Below the pieces are notes generated by a model. The model did not search any database. It saw nothing but the letters and a program-made list of their open reading frames with translations, and had not been told where the DNA came from. From assembly GCF_001294625.1 (NCBI RefSeq), contig NZ_CP012677.1, forward strand, positions 3,968,001-4,032,000: DNA of 64,000 bases, given 5' to 3'. The translations under genes were made by a program, and so were the position numbers. This document shows positions 31,795 through 41,774 of this stretch, piece by piece. Each line of letters opens with the position of its first letter. The first letter of the stretch is position 1. The stretch is from Arthrobacter alpinus. GTDB taxonomy: Bacteria > Actinomycetota > Actinomycetes > Actinomycetales > Micrococcaceae.

Positions 31795-33827
31795 TATGCG
31801 TTTTCCTTATCTGCGCCGGAAACTGCCAGCGCATCTTCGGCCTTGTGGCTGGCCCAGAAATGGTCGCCTGTCACGCCGTCACGGGTGAGCGGAACAAACG
31901 CCAGCTTTTGCCCGGCGTCGGCATCCGGGCGCTGTGAACGGCCGGCAAATCTGTCGCCGGTGGCAAACTCGCGAGGTGAGGGAACCGTGCCGGGGATCTG
32001 GTGCAGGCGTACGGCGTCGGACTCGATGGAGAGAACAGCACCTAGCAGGCCACGGGTGTATTCGTGGGTGGGGTAGCTGAGCAGCTCCGAAGCCTGTGCC
32101 GACTCCACCACCTGGCCGGCGTACATGACAGTGATCTTGTGGGCCAGGGAGGCCACCAAGGCAAGGTCGTGGCTGACGAAGACCATGGCGAAGCCAAGCT
32201 GCTCACGCAGCTCGTTCAACAGGTCGACGACCTGCTTTTGTACCGTGACGTCCAAGGCGGTGGTCGGCTCATCGGCCACTACGATCTTCGGTGAACGGGA
32301 CAGTGCCATGGCGATCAGCACGCGCTGGCGCTGGCCGCCGGAGAGTTCGTGCGGGTAGCTCTTGAGCGTCCGATCCGGATCCAGCTTCACCAGTTCCAAT
32401 AGTTCACGCGGGGTCTTGCGGCCGTTGCGCTTGGTGAGTTGCAACATCTGATCCTTGATCAGCATGGACGGGTTCAAGGAGCTCAACGCATCCTGGTAGA
32501 CCATGGAGATCTGCTCGCCGCGCAGGCCCTCGTAGGCCTTGACCGAGCTGTGCTTGATGGCCGGATCCAGCAGTTCCTTGCCATCGAACTTGATGGAGCC
32601 GGTGACCTCGGCCGTCTTGGGCAGCAAGCCCATGATGGCAAGGGAAGTGATGGACTTGCCACAACCGGATTCGCCCACCAAACCCATGGTTTCGCCTTCA
32701 CGTACGGTGAAGGAGACCTTGTCCACGATGGCGGTTTCGCCAAAGCGGCCCGGGAAGCGGATGGAGAGGTTGTTGACCTCCAGGATCACCCGGGCCTCGG
32801 GGCCCACACGGGGGAGGCGGTCGGAACGGGAGCGTTCAACAGCCTGCAGCAGGAGCAGTTCCTTGTTCAGGGCCGCGAACGGGTCCTCGATGGCTGCGCG
32901 GGCGGCTGCATCAGCCTTGGCGAGCTCAAGAGCGGCGGCGGCTGAACCGTCGTCGTCCTTCACCGGGGCAGCCTTCTTGAAGCGAGGGTTGACCATGGCA
33001 TCGGTGAGGCCTTCGGCCAGGATGTTCAAGGAAAGCACCGTCAGCAAGATGACCAGGCCGGCGAAGGTTGTGGCCCACCAGCCGCCGGAGAGCACCAGGT
33101 TGCGGCCGTAGGAGATGACGTTTCCCCAGCTGGGATTGGGGTCCTGGATGCCGGCGCCCAGGAAGGACAAGGAGGCCTCCAAAATGATGGCGTCGGCAAC
33201 CATAACGGTGGCAAACACCAGAACGGGGGCAGCAGTGTTGCGCACAATGTGCTTGAGCATGATGTAGGCGCGGCCTGCGCCGATGACCCGCTCGGCGCGG
33301 ACGTAATCCTCGCCATACTGGGCCAAAACGTTGGCACGTACCACGCGGGCAATCTGCGGGGTGTAGATGATGCCGATGGCAATGATGATGGTGGGTACCG
33401 AGTTACCGAAGGCTGTCAGCAGCACCGCGGCAAGGGCAATGCCCGGGAACGCCATGAGGATGTCCATGAGGCGCATGATGACCTCATTGACGGCCTTGGA
33501 GGATGTGGCGGCCAGGGAGCCCAAGGTGGCACCGACAATGATGGCCAGGGCCACCGAGCCAAGGCCGATCATCAAGGATGCCTGGGCGCCGTACATCAGG
33601 CGGGAGAGAACGTCCCGGCCGATCCTGTCGGTGCCGAACCAGTTGACGGCGTTCGGGGCCTGGGCCGGATCGCCCGTCTCCAGGGGGTCGTGCGGTGCAA
33701 TCCAGGGGGCCAGGATGGCCACGATGACAATGAAGAGCAGGAAGATCAGGGCCAGTTTGGAGCCCAGGTTCAGGGCTTTGAAGCGTAGGCCCGGAGCGCT
33801 GAGCCGTTCGGCAAGTTTGCTTCGCAT
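31794..33827 (-). CDS. satC: Fused ABC permease-ATPase (SatC type)
   Basis: 677 residues in two parts. Residues ~25-290 are a DppC-type permease: membrane helices, the EAA loop YVRAERVIGAGRAYIMLKHIV and DAIILEASLSFLGAGIQDPNPSWG. After a charged linker, residues ~345-600 are an ATPase: GESGCGKSITSLAIMG, LSGGQRQRVLIAMALS, IVVADEPTTALDVT. A permease-ATPase fusion in a four-gene Opp-like set is exactly the layout of SatC in the SatABCD sialic acid importer of Haemophilus ducreyi. Peptide importers in actinobacteria also use this fusion, so nearby nan genes decide the call. Confidence 0.87.
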   Translation of the reverse strand: MRSKLAERLSAPGLRFKALNLGSKLALIFLLFIVIVAILAPWIAPHDPLETGDPAQAPNAVNWFGTDRIGRDVLSRLMYGAQASLMIGLGSVALAIIVGATLGSLAATSSKAVNEVIMRLMDILMAFPGIALAAVLLTAFGNSVPTIIIAIGIIYTPQIARVVRANVLAQYGEDYVRAERVIGAGRAYIMLKHIVRNTAAPVLVFATVMVADAIILEASLSFLGAGIQDPNPSWGNVISYGRNLVLSGGWWATTFAGLVILLTVLSLNILAEGLTDAMVNPRFKKAAPVKDDDGSAAAALELAKADAAARAAIEDPFAALNKELLLLQAVERSRSDRLPRVGPEARVILEVNNLSIRFPGRFGETAIVDKVSFTVREGETMGLVGESGCGKSITSLAIMGLLPKTAEVTGSIKFDGKELLDPAIKHSSVKAYEGLRGEQISMVYQDALSSLNPSMLIKDQMLQLTKRNGRKTPRELLELVKLDPDRTLKSYPHELSGGQRQRVLIAMALSRSPKIVVADEPTTALDVTVQKQVVDLLNELREQLGFAMVFVSHDLALVASLAHKITVMYAGQVVESAQASELLSYPTHEYTRGLLGAVLSIESDAVRLHQIPGTVPSPREFATGDRFAGRSQRPDADAGQKLAFVPLTRDGVTGDHFWASHKAEDALAVSGADKENA

Positions 33828-33830
33828 GAC

Positions 33831-34787
33831 TTAGACCGTCCTGATTCGGGGGTTGATGAGCAGGTAAAGAAGGTCCACGAGGATGTTCACGAGGACGAAC
33901 GTCACGGCGATGATCAGAACCACGCCCTGGACCAGGTTCGTGTCCGAGTTGGTGATGCCGTTGAGGATCTGCTGACCCATGCCCGGCAGGGAGAAGATCA
34001 TTTCAATCACGACGGCGCCGCCCAGTAGGTAGCCGATGCGAAGACCCAGCACGGTTACCGGGGTGACAAGTGCGTTGCGCAGCACGTTGCGGGACACCAC
34101 TGTGAAGTAAGGGACACCGTTGCCGATGGCCGTGCGCACGTAGTCGCGGTCTAGTTCTTCCACCATGGACGTGCGGACAACCCGGATCAGTGAGGCTGAG
34201 ACCGGAACGGCCAGGGCCAGGGCCGGCAGCGTCATGGAGCTGAGCCAACCGCCAAAGCCTTCAGAAGGATCTGCCAGGCCGCCGGAGGGGAACCAGGAAT
34301 TCTCGCCCAGGGCAAACCACTGGATAAGCAAGATGCCCAACCAGAAGGACGGCGTGGCGATGGCGGCGATGGAGAACACGCGAATGACCTGGTCAACCCA
34401 GGTGTCGCGGTAGAGCGCGGCAAGAACGCCGAAGACAAGGGAAATAACAATGGCAATCAAGACGCCCAAGAACGTCAGCTGCAAGGTTACCGGAAATGCG
34501 CTGGCAATAACCTCGGTGATGGGTTTTGCCGGAGGCAAGGTGTTACCAAAGTCACCCCTGATGAGCTTGCCTAAATAAGTGAAATATTGAATGAAGAGGG
34601 GTTCGTTGTATCCGTTGGCCTGGCGGTACTGTTCGAGGGCCTCGGGCGAGGCTCCTTCGCCCAGTGCTGACACGGCACGGTCGCCTGGGGCGAACTGCAA
34701 CACAACGAAGACGAGCAGGGTGACACCCAGGATCATCAACGGCAGTGCTGCGAGCCTGCGCCCAAGCAGTCGCAAAAAGTTTGCCAA
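33831..34787 (-). CDS. satB: ABC permease (SatB/DppB type)
   Basis: 318 residues from TTG 34787, which has GGAG 8 bases upstream; a longer frame to 34910 overlaps non-coding leader. Six membrane helices with the DppB landmarks: LGRRLAALPLMILGVTLLVFVVLQFAPGD, ALEQYRQANGYNEPLFIQYFTYLGKLIRGDFG, the EAA loop VRTAIGNGVPYFTVVSRNVLRNAL, and EMIFSLPGMGQQILNGI. It pairs with the permease half of the fused protein. Spacing to the next gene is 3 bases. Confidence 0.87.
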   Translation of the reverse strand: MANFLRLLGRRLAALPLMILGVTLLVFVVLQFAPGDRAVSALGEGASPEALEQYRQANGYNEPLFIQYFTYLGKLIRGDFGNTLPPAKPITEVIASAFPVTLQLTFLGVLIAIVISLVFGVLAALYRDTWVDQVIRVFSIAAIATPSFWLGILLIQWFALGENSWFPSGGLADPSEGFGGWLSSMTLPALALAVPVSASLIRVVRTSMVEELDRDYVRTAIGNGVPYFTVVSRNVLRNALVTPVTVLGLRIGYLLGGAVVIEMIFSLPGMGQQILNGITNSDTNLVQGVVLIIAVTFVLVNILVDLLYLLINPRIRTV

Positions 34788-34923
34788 TGTACTTACTCCG
34801 GTTCTAATTGCGGCACGGCTCTGGTGGTGAACGTGTGCCACGTCATAGGAAATGTGGTGTGAGACGGGAGGGGCCGTGGCCTGGAGGCCACAGCCCCTCG
34901 GGTCTGTCATGCAAGGAAGAAAA

Positions 34924-36549
34924 TTAAGCTGTTCGGCCTACACCGATGAATGACACGCCCGTGGTGGGCAACGGCGCGAAGCCAACGAGCTTCTTGGAAT
35001 CCCAGGCGGTGGGCAGCTTGCGGTGGAAGATCGGGTACAACGGCGCCTCTTCGGCGATGATGTCAATGACTTCCTTGTACAGCTTCTTGCCGTCTTCCGG
35101 GGAAGCGGCAAGGGCTGAATCCAGCTTGGTCTGAACCTTCTTGTACTCGGCGGATTCGCTCCATGCGAAGCGGTTCTTGGCCCAGGTGTTGCCGCGGTAG
35201 AACCAGCTGAGCAGGATGTCAGCGTCGTTGCCGAACACGGAGGGATCACCGGGGGCTGCGACGACGTCGTAGTTCAGGCCACCAACCTTCTCGGGGGCGT
35301 AAACTGCGGCGGAAGCCAACGGCTCAAGAGTGGTTTCAACGCCAATGGCGTCCCAGTTCTTCTTGATAACCGGGATGACATCCTTGACCCACGCGGTGTC
35401 CGTGCTGGTCAGGGTCAGCTTCAGGTTGGTGACACCGGCGCCGGCGAGCAAGGACTTGGCCTTGGCTGCGTCGAAGGCGTAAACCGTGGAAGCCTTCTGG
35501 TAGTTGGAGCTGCCTTCCTGGAAGTAGGAAGTGGCTGCCGTGCCGTTGCCCAGCAGGGCCGTCTTGATGATGGCTTCCTTATCCAGGGCGTAATGCAGGG
35601 CCTGGCGGACTTCCTTCTTGTCGAAGGGCGCGCGGGTCAGGTTGAACATGAGGAACATCAGGCCGAAGGACTGGACCGACTCAACGTCAACCTTGGCCTT
35701 CAGCGCGTCAACATCCAGGTAGGGGACGTCCTCGATAGCCTGGACGCGACCTGACTGCATGGCGGTGACGCGGGCGCTGGCATCGGAGAGCAAGAACCAG
35801 GTCATGTCCTTGGCCAGGGCAGGCTTCGGGCCGTTGTAGTCGTCGTTGCGGGCGAAGACGATCTTGTCGTCCTTGGCTGCGGAAACGAACTTGTATGGAC
35901 CGGTACCGATCGGCTTGGCGTCGAACGCCTTCTGATCGGCGGAGGCGAGGGCCTTCGGCACAACCTTGACAACGGAGATGCGCGGACCGAATCCGGCGAA
36001 TGCGGTTTTGAGCTTGAATTCGACGGTCTTGGCGTCAACGACCTTGACGGAGTCGATGAAGAAGATGAACTGGGCGAACAGGGCCTTGTTGGCCGGGTCC
36101 AGTACACGCTCGAAGGAGTAGGCGACGTCCTCGGTGGTGACCGGGGTGCCGTCGTGGAACTTGGCCCCATCGCGGATGGTGACCTGGTAGGTCAAGTCGT
36201 CGACCTTCTTGGGGTCTGCGGCGGCGAGAGCGTTGTAGGGCTCGCGCGTTGCCGGGTGAAGTTCCACCAGGCCTTCGAAGATGTGCAGGTTGGCGGCCAG
36301 CGGGGTGGCGCCGGAGGAGCTCATCGGATCAAAGCCAGTGGACAGTGAGTAGGAGATGCCGGCCTCGATGGAGCCATCCTTGTTGACAGCAGCGGCGCTG
36401 GCAGATTCGGAGGTGGACGTCTTGGAGGAGCCGCCGCAAGCGGCCAGGGTTGCGGTGAACGCGGTTGCAGTTCCAAGGACGCCTGCGGCCTTAAGGAACG
36501 TGCGCCGTGATGCGTTGCTCAGAGGCAGGTTCTGAAGAGAGTTGCTCAT
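34924..36549 (-). CDS. satA: ABC substrate-binding lipoprotein (SatA/OppA type)
   Basis: 541 residues. The N-terminus carries a twin-arginine-like signal ([15 protein letters not shown]) ending in a lipobox LAACGG, so it should be a membrane-anchored lipoprotein. Family 5 solute-binding features follow: [51 protein letters not shown] and [14 protein letters not shown]. It would capture the substrate, taken to be sialic acid from the neighbouring nan genes; peptide or another glycan is possible. It is the first gene of the operon, with an inverted repeat 30-51 bases upstream. Confidence 0.87.
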   Translation of the reverse strand: MSNSLQNLPLSNASRRTFLKAAGVLGTATAFTATLAACGGSSKTSTSESASAAAVNKDGSIEAGISYSLSTGFDPMSSSGATPLAANLHIFEGLVELHPATREPYNALAAADPKKVDDLTYQVTIRDGAKFHDGTPVTTEDVAYSFERVLDPANKALFAQFIFFIDSVKVVDAKTVEFKLKTAFAGFGPRISVVKVVPKALASADQKAFDAKPIGTGPYKFVSAAKDDKIVFARNDDYNGPKPALAKDMTWFLLSDASARVTAMQSGRVQAIEDVPYLDVDALKAKVDVESVQSFGLMFLMFNLTRAPFDKKEVRQALHYALDKEAIIKTALLGNGTAATSYFQEGSSNYQKASTVYAFDAAKAKSLLAGAGVTNLKLTLTSTDTAWVKDVIPVIKKNWDAIGVETTLEPLASAAVYAPEKVGGLNYDVVAAPGDPSVFGNDADILLSWFYRGNTWAKNRFAWSESAEYKKVQTKLDSALAASPEDGKKLYKEVIDIIAEEAPLYPIFHRKLPTAWDSKKLVGFAPLPTTGVSFIGVGRTA

Positions 36550-36578
36550 TCGGGTGACTCACCATTTCGTATGTTAGT

Positions 36579-36600
36579 TATCGGATGTAGGACGTCCGAT
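36579..36600 (-). promoter_or_regulatory. Inverted TCGGATGT half-sites before the sialic acid operon
   Basis: Half-sites ATCGGATGT and ACGTCCGAT face each other across AGG (36580-36600) just upstream of satA. They resemble the arms of the perfect palindromes at 48432 and 53355 and are a likely target of the divergent FadR-type regulator. Confidence 0.6.
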
Positions 36601-36848
36601 GCTTATAGGGAAACTGTAATCGTGGTCACAGCGATTGGTCAAGTGTCTAAGGTCTCGTTTTGGCAACAAGCCTTTTGGCGCATATGACGCTGAGTTGCCG
36701 GGAGTGGCACGACGCTGTGAATGACGGGTAGATGGGGGGGGAAGGGCCTCATTGCTGTGAGGGATAAAGGCGGCAAGATGCGGCGTGACGGACCGGTGCG
36801 CCCGGCGCGATTTTCGGGTCCTATGTGCCATTATGTAGGCAAGTCGTG

Positions 36849-36862
36849 GGACATCCGATATT
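36849..36862 (+). promoter_or_regulatory. ACATCCGAT half-site before the FadR-type regulator
   Basis: GGACATCCGATATT at 36849-36862 matches the left side and centre of the AAACATC-S-GATGTTT palindrome with a diverged right arm. It lies 83 bases before the regulator start, in the divergent promoter region, and may mediate autoregulation. Confidence 0.5.
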
Positions 36863-36944
36863 CTATGTCATAGGTCACGTCCCGAGCTTTCACTTGTCTT
36901 AAGTGAAAGCCGGTAATTTGAGTGCCAAGATAAGGGGAGATCCG

Positions 36945-37673
36945 TTGTCCACCATCCTAGTGCCGAAGGCGCGTTTCAGTGCTCAGTCGCGTTTACGCGC
37001 CCTGCAGGCAGACATTATGGAACTTATTCTGGATCGCGATCTGGACGCGGGTGATCCCATGCCTACCGAGAACGAGCTTTCAGAGGTTCTGGGCGTCGGC
37101 CGCAACACCTTGCGTGAATCCCTGAAGGTTCTGCAGGCGCTGGGCGTCATTGAGATCCGCCACGGCTTTGGGATGTTTGTGGCTCCCAGCAACTTCGAGG
37201 CACTGGCCGACGGGCTGACCTTTCGCGGCAGGCTGTCCCTGCGCCACGAAGGACTGGAAGCGCTTCAGCTGGTTGACATCCGCCAGGCCCTGGAATCGGG
37301 CCTCATTGGCGCCTCCATCGCCAAAGTCACCGATGAGCACCTGATCAGCATCGAGGCGGCGGTGGTCAAGATGGAACGCCAGGCGGCCAAGGGCGAGACC
37401 TTCACCGAGGCTGACGCCGAATTCCACCGGCTTCTCTTTGAGCCGCTGAACAATGATCTCCTGATGAACCTCATGAGCGTCTTTTGGAAGGTCTACCGCA
37501 AAATTCACCTGGAGATTGGTATTGGCAGTTCCGATCTTCTCGACACCGCAGCCCAGCACCGTGCCATCTACGACGCCGTCGCCGGCAAGGACTCCGCCAC
37601 CGCCGCGAGCCTGCTCAGCTGCCACTTTGACGGCATCCGGGCCAAGATCATCCAGTTCGTGAGCCCCGTCTAA
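36945..37673 (+). CDS. GntR/FadR-type regulator (likely sialic acid repressor)
   Basis: 242 residues from TTG 36945, which follows AAGGGGAG at 6 bases; an ATG at 36903 lacks such a site. The winged helix LQADIMELILDRDLDAGDPMPTENELSEVLGVGRNTLRESLKVLQALGVIEIRHGFGMFV is GntR. The C-terminal FCD domain (DIRQALESGLIGASIAKV, EADAEFHRLLFEPLNNDLL, HRAIYDAVAGKDSATAASLLSCHF) binds a metal and ligand. Divergent from satA, it probably represses the sat-nan genes until a pathway sugar is present. The name nanR would fit by position, but homology to characterised NanR is not proven. Confidence 0.87.
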   Translation: MSTILVPKARFSAQSRLRALQADIMELILDRDLDAGDPMPTENELSEVLGVGRNTLRESLKVLQALGVIEIRHGFGMFVAPSNFEALADGLTFRGRLSLRHEGLEALQLVDIRQALESGLIGASIAKVTDEHLISIEAAVVKMERQAAKGETFTEADAEFHRLLFEPLNNDLLMNLMSVFWKVYRKIHLEIGIGSSDLLDTAAQHRAIYDAVAGKDSATAASLLSCHFDGIRAKIIQFVSPV

Positions 37674-37733
37674 AGCCTGCGGCGGTTCCCTGGACGACGG
37701 CCCAGCGACGGTTGCGCCGTCGTCGTTTGGCCC

Positions 37734-38111
37734 ATGGCGCGAGTTCTCGGCGATACGGTCAACATGACGGTGCGCAAAGTTCGCGCAGGTGGGTATGAAA
37801 TTGTCACAACCGACACAGGCAAGGTGGAAGGGCGCACCTTTTTGCTGGTGCACGGCGTCGGCATGGGGATCCCATATTTTGCCGAACTGAGCCAGGCCCT
37901 GGAATCCCATGGGCGGGTGGTGGCCATCGACCTGCCTGGTTTTGGTGACGCGCCCGAGCCCAAAAATGCGATGATCATGGCGCAAATGGGCAGGGTGCTC
38001 ATTGACTTTGTGGAAGTCGAGGGGCCGGGCCGGCCGGTCCTGGTGGCTCCAACCTGGAGGTCCGGGGCAACCGCGATCCCGTCTGCCCCCACGGCTGGGT
38101 GGAGGAAGTGA
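37734..38111 (+). pseudogene. Alpha/beta hydrolase with the middle deleted
   Basis: The first ~105 residues start a hydrolase fold: TFLLVHGVGMGIPYFAELSQAL, RVVAIDLPGFGDAPEP, VEGPGRPVLVA. The nucleophile-elbow region should follow but is missing. Instead, from about 38054 another frame reads NLEVRGNRDPVCPHGWVEEVTA, the acid-residue region found near the end of such proteins. An internal deletion of roughly 100 codons between two PVLV-like stretches explains both. The protein would lack its catalytic serine. Confidence 0.65.
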
Positions 38112-38148
38112 CTGCGCAGCCCGGCGGCTTGTGCCTGCTGGTTCTGGT

Positions 38149-38218
38149 GCATAAACGTACGTTGTCCGCTTACCCGTTGTTAGACAACAGCGGGTAAGCG
38201 GACAACGTACGTTTATGC
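38149..38218. repeat. 28-bp perfect inverted repeat
   Basis: Arms 38149-38176 and 38191-38218 are perfect reverse complements around a 14-base centre that can pair a little further. It lies between the hydrolase remnant and tRNA-Arg. It may be a bidirectional terminator; there is no T-run. Confidence 0.75.
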
Positions 38219-38239
38219 GCCGAAACGCTAAGTTAAAGC

Positions 38240-38271
38240 AAAAAGCGGCCCACCTAAATGGACCGCTTTTT
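38240..38271 (-). terminator. Intrinsic terminator of tRNA-Arg(ACG)
   Basis: Stem AAAAAGCGG/CCGCTTTTT (38240-38248 with 38263-38271) ends in a T-run on the minus strand, 7 bases past the tRNA 3' end. Confidence 0.8.
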
Positions 38272-38277
38272 TCAAAG

Positions 38278-38350
38278 TGCGCGCGAAGGGACTCGAACCC
38301 CCAACCTCCTGATCCGTAGTCAGGTGCTCTATCCATTGAGCTACGCACGC
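38278..38350 (-). tRNA. tRNA-Arg (anticodon ACG)
   Basis: On the minus strand: acceptor GCGTGCG/CGCGCGC with one G-T pair, D-arm GCTCAATGGATAGAGC, anticodon loop CTACGGA and T-loop GTTCGAACC. CCA is not encoded. A34 of this tRNA is the classic substrate of TadA, encoded at 18056-18550. Confidence 0.96.
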
Positions 38351-38449
38351 ATATTTAGTTTCTTTGTTTCTTTGTTGACCCTCGGGCCGTGAATAACTCT
38401 AACCCGCATTGACCGTGGGCACAAATCGAAAGCGCGGTGTTCCCCAACA

Positions 38450-38463
38450 CTAGACCGGTCTAG
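38450..38463 (+). promoter_or_regulatory. Perfect palindrome upstream of pckG
   Basis: CTAGACCGGTCTAG is a perfect 14-base palindrome 165 bases before the chosen pckG start. Its GACCGGTC core equals that of the site at 27178-27191. It is a candidate operator for a TetR- or GntR-type regulator of gluconeogenesis. Confidence 0.5.
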
Positions 38464-38627
38464 GTGATCTGTCTCACAAATGTTGACCATAACAATTCGT
38501 GAAAACCCCGCAGGTCAGCGGTTTTTCCCATGAGGTGCACGGGTACATCCCATGTCCAACGCCCGGGAAATCCGATTTCGGGGCCATAGCATTTAGTCAC
38601 CAACTGACTGACCCAATGAAGGGATAC

Positions 38628-40472
38628 ATGATGGGCCACGCGCCAGTGCAGGAACCCGTGCAGGAATCTGTTGAGCAGGCAATGACAACCCACAGCGGCC
38701 TAGCCGCATGGGTGGAGGAGATTGCAAAACTCACTCAGCCGGACACCATTCACTGGGTCGACGGGTCTGAGCGCGAATATGCCGAGCTTGCCGACGAGCT
38801 GGTGGCGTCCGGGACATTCACCAGGGTCAACCCGGAACTTTTCCCCAACTCTTTTGCCGCATTTTCGGATCCAGTGGACGTGGCCCGCGTTGAAGGCCGG
38901 ACGTTCATCTGCTCGGAGAAGCAGCGCGACGCCGGATTCACCAACAATTGGATGGAACCTTCGAAGATGAAGGAGATCCTGGATGACAGGTTTGCCGGCA
39001 GTATGCGCGGTCGAACCATGTACGTCATCCCCTTCGTCATGGGGCCCCTGGACGCGCCGGATCCCAAGTACGGCGTCGAGATCACCGACTCCGCCTACGT
39101 TGTGACTTCCATGCGAATCATGGCCCGCATCGGTACCGACGTGCTGCGCCAGATGGAACTCAGCAACGCCTTCTTCGTCCCCGCACTGCACTCCGTGGGT
39201 GCGCCGCTGGCTCCCGGGGAGAAAGACGTTGCCTGGCCATGCAATGAAGAGAAATGGATTGTGCACTTCCCCGAGGAGCGCTCCATCTTCTCCTACGGCT
39301 CCGGCTACGGCGGCAACGCGCTGCTGGGCAAGAAGTGCTTTGCCTTGCGCATCGCCTCCGTCATGGCCCGCGACGAAGGGTGGCTGGCCGAGCACATGCT
39401 GATCCTGAAGCTCATCAGCCCCGAGAATAGGAGCTACCACGTGGCCGCGGCGTTCCCGTCGGCCTGTGGCAAGACCAACCTGGCGTTGCTGGAACCGACC
39501 ATTCCCGGGTGGAAGGCCGAGACGCTCGGCGATGACATCAACTGGATGCGCTTTGGCAAGGAAGGCGAACTCCGTGCGGTCAACCCGGAGGCGGGCCTGT
39601 TCGGCGTAGCCCCGGGCACCGGCTGGTCCACCAACCCCAACGCCATGGCAGCGATCGCCAAGGGCAACTCGATCTTCACCAACGTCGCATTGACGGACGA
39701 CGGCGGCGTGTGGTGGGAGGGCATGACCGAGGAGGTGCCCGCTCACCTAACCGACTGGCAGGGCAACAGCTGGACGCCGGATTCAGGACGCCCCGCGGCC
39801 CATCCCAACTCACGGTTCTGCACGCCTATTGACCAAGTGGACATGCTCTCCTCCGAGTACTACGCTCCCGAAGGCGTGGAAATCAATGCGATCCTGTTCG
39901 GCGGCCGCCGCAAAACCACAGTTCCCCTTGTGACGCAGGCCCGCGACTGGACCCACGGTATCTTCATGGGTTCAACCCTGTCCTCGGAAACCACCGCTGC
40001 CGCGACCGGTGCGGTGGGTGTGGTGCGCAGGGATCCCATGGCCATGTTGCCCTTTATCGGCTACGACGCCGGCGACTACCTCAAGCACTGGATCGATCTC
40101 TCCGCCCAAGCCAACCAAGCCCGGCTGCCGAAGATCTTCCTTGTGAACTGGTTCCGCCGTACCTCCAGCGGTGGCTTCGCCTGGCCCGGATTTGGTGAGA
40201 ACAGCCGCGTGCTCAAATGGGTGGTGGAACGCCTTGAAGGTACCGCCGACGCTGTGGAGACGCCCATTGGCTTCACCCCGGCCCCCGGCTCACTGGACCT
40301 GAGCGGTTTGGAGGTCTCGGCGTCGGACATGGCAGATGCCCTGAAGGTGGATCCGGCCGAATGGGAGCAGGAGTTGCAGGGTATTGAGCAGTGGTACGCC
40401 CGCTTTGGCGATTCCCTGCCGGCGGACATGGCTGCCGAGCTTGAAGACCTAAAGCAGCGCTTCGCGGCTTAA
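38628..40472 (+). CDS. pckG: Phosphoenolpyruvate carboxykinase (GTP)
   Basis: 614 residues from ATG 38628, 5 bases after GAAGGG; the frame is open to 38499 and a third ATG lies at 38682. It makes PEP and CO2 from oxaloacetate and GTP, the entry to gluconeogenesis. Signature features are the kinase P-loop [13 protein letters not shown], the substrate loop [25 protein letters not shown] with the metal-binding Asp pair, and [12 protein letters not shown]. Length and motifs match the GTP-dependent enzymes of actinobacteria. It would be needed for growth on the pyruvate and lactate produced by the sugar pathways in this window. Confidence 0.97.
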   Translation: MMGHAPVQEPVQESVEQAMTTHSGLAAWVEEIAKLTQPDTIHWVDGSEREYAELADELVASGTFTRVNPELFPNSFAAFSDPVDVARVEGRTFICSEKQRDAGFTNNWMEPSKMKEILDDRFAGSMRGRTMYVIPFVMGPLDAPDPKYGVEITDSAYVVTSMRIMARIGTDVLRQMELSNAFFVPALHSVGAPLAPGEKDVAWPCNEEKWIVHFPEERSIFSYGSGYGGNALLGKKCFALRIASVMARDEGWLAEHMLILKLISPENRSYHVAAAFPSACGKTNLALLEPTIPGWKAETLGDDINWMRFGKEGELRAVNPEAGLFGVAPGTGWSTNPNAMAAIAKGNSIFTNVALTDDGGVWWEGMTEEVPAHLTDWQGNSWTPDSGRPAAHPNSRFCTPIDQVDMLSSEYYAPEGVEINAILFGGRRKTTVPLVTQARDWTHGIFMGSTLSSETTAAATGAVGVVRRDPMAMLPFIGYDAGDYLKHWIDLSAQANQARLPKIFLVNWFRRTSSGGFAWPGFGENSRVLKWVVERLEGTADAVETPIGFTPAPGSLDLSGLEVSASDMADALKVDPAEWEQELQGIEQWYARFGDSLPADMAAELEDLKQRFAA

Positions 40473-40483
40473 CCCAGCCCACC

Positions 40484-40556
40484 GTTGAGAGGGCAGATCA
40501 CCACGGGCCCGGCGGCGTTCGACGCCGCCGGGCCCGTGGTGATCTGCCCTCTCAAC
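40484..40556. terminator. 34-bp perfect hairpin between pckG and hmp
   Basis: Arms 40484-40517 and 40523-40556 pair perfectly around a 5-base loop. It separates two convergent genes and probably ends both transcripts. Confidence 0.75.
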
Positions 40557-40564
40557 GAGATCCG

Positions 40565-41737
40565 CTAGGAAGCTGCGCCGGCGAGCCAGAGGTCCGGGCC
40601 GAAAACCTCGTAGTGGATCTTCGTGGACGGGATGCCGGCGTCGATCGCCTGGTTGCGGATGGCCTTCATGAACGGCAGCGGCCCACACACATACATTGAG
40701 GCGTTCGCTGGAATGTCCAGGCCGGCCAGGGACATAAAGCCCTTGTGGAAGCCCTCGGTCGGTTCCTCCAGCCACAACTGCAGCTCGGCGCCGTCGATGG
40801 CGTCGACGTCGTTGGTCATCTGATCGCGCAGGGCCCAAGCGGCAAGGTTCTTTTCTGCGTGCAACACCATGACCTCGCGATCGGTTCCGGTGGCAGCCAG
40901 TGAGCGCAGCGCCGACGCGGAGGGGGTACAGCCAATCCCTGCCGTGGCGAACACGACCGGGCCTTCGCCGTCGAGGGTCACATCGCCGTAAGGGTTGGAA
41001 AGCTCGAGCACGTCCCCCACCTGCACATTGTTGTGCAGCACGGGCGAGACCTCGCCGCCGTCATCCTTCTTGGTGGTGAACACGCGGCGGGTGGTGGACT
41101 CGACGTCGGCCGAGAGCGAGTACTGGCGCACCTGCAGCAAGCCATCGGGCAGGGCAACCTTGACGGAGACAAACTGGCCGGGGCGGGCCACGGTGACGGG
41201 CGTGTCGTCGGCAGGCGCCAGTACGAAGGTCATGGCGTCGGTGCCGGCGGGGTTCTTCTCAATGACGGTCCAGGGCATCCACATCTTGTCATTGGCCTGC
41301 AGAGCGTAAAGGCCCTTTTCAATCTTGATCAAGGCGTTGGCCATGAGCCAGTACACCTCGGTCCAAGCATCGGCGATCTCGGCGGTGATGACGTCAGCGA
41401 GTTCCTCGGCGATGGCTTCAAACAGATACTTGTACACGATGTCGTACTGGTCCTCGGTGATGCCCAGTGCCGTGTGCTTGTGGGCAATCCGGCTCAGCAA
41501 CTGCTCCGGGATGATGTCCGGGTTGGCCACCAGGGCGCTGGCGAATCCGGCGATGGAACCGGCCAGTGCCTTCTGCTGCTCGCCGTTGTTCTGGTTGGCG
41601 CGGCTGAACAGGCCGTCCAAGAGCTCGGGGTGCGCGGTCAGCATTCGGCTGTAAAAATTCGGCGTGATGGTGCCTAGGCGAGAACCTACCAGGGGAAGTG
41701 TTGCGGTAATCAGCGGGCGGGACTTTTCCGAAAGCAT
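40565..41737 (-). CDS. hmp: Flavohaemoglobin (nitric oxide dioxygenase)
   Basis: 390 residues in the Hmp order: globin (1-135; proximal His in SRIAHKHTALGITEDQYDIVYKYL), FAD domain (RQYSLSADVESTTRRV) and NAD domain (VVFATAGIGCTPSASALRSLA; YVCGPLPFMKAIRNQAI). It converts nitric oxide to nitrate with O2 and NADH. The ATG has AAGGAG 6 bases upstream. An NsrR-type site stands 38-60 bases before the start and nsrR is the next gene upstream, so it should be induced by nitric oxide. Confidence 0.96.
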   Translation of the reverse strand: MLSEKSRPLITATLPLVGSRLGTITPNFYSRMLTAHPELLDGLFSRANQNNGEQQKALAGSIAGFASALVANPDIIPEQLLSRIAHKHTALGITEDQYDIVYKYLFEAIAEELADVITAEIADAWTEVYWLMANALIKIEKGLYALQANDKMWMPWTVIEKNPAGTDAMTFVLAPADDTPVTVARPGQFVSVKVALPDGLLQVRQYSLSADVESTTRRVFTTKKDDGGEVSPVLHNNVQVGDVLELSNPYGDVTLDGEGPVVFATAGIGCTPSASALRSLAATGTDREVMVLHAEKNLAAWALRDQMTNDVDAIDGAELQLWLEEPTEGFHKGFMSLAGLDIPANASMYVCGPLPFMKAIRNQAIDAGIPSTKIHYEVFGPDLWLAGAAS

Positions 41738-41774
41738 CGGTACTCCTTGGGTGGAATTCGAGGTGACATTCCAA

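Noticed and set aside
37080..38348. Minus-strand frame of 422 codons
   Set aside because: It begins inside tRNA-Arg(ACG) and runs antisense to the FadR-type gene; its N-terminus is the translated tRNA.
38700..39746. Minus-strand frame of 348 codons
   Set aside because: Antisense to pckG, which is certain from its motifs.
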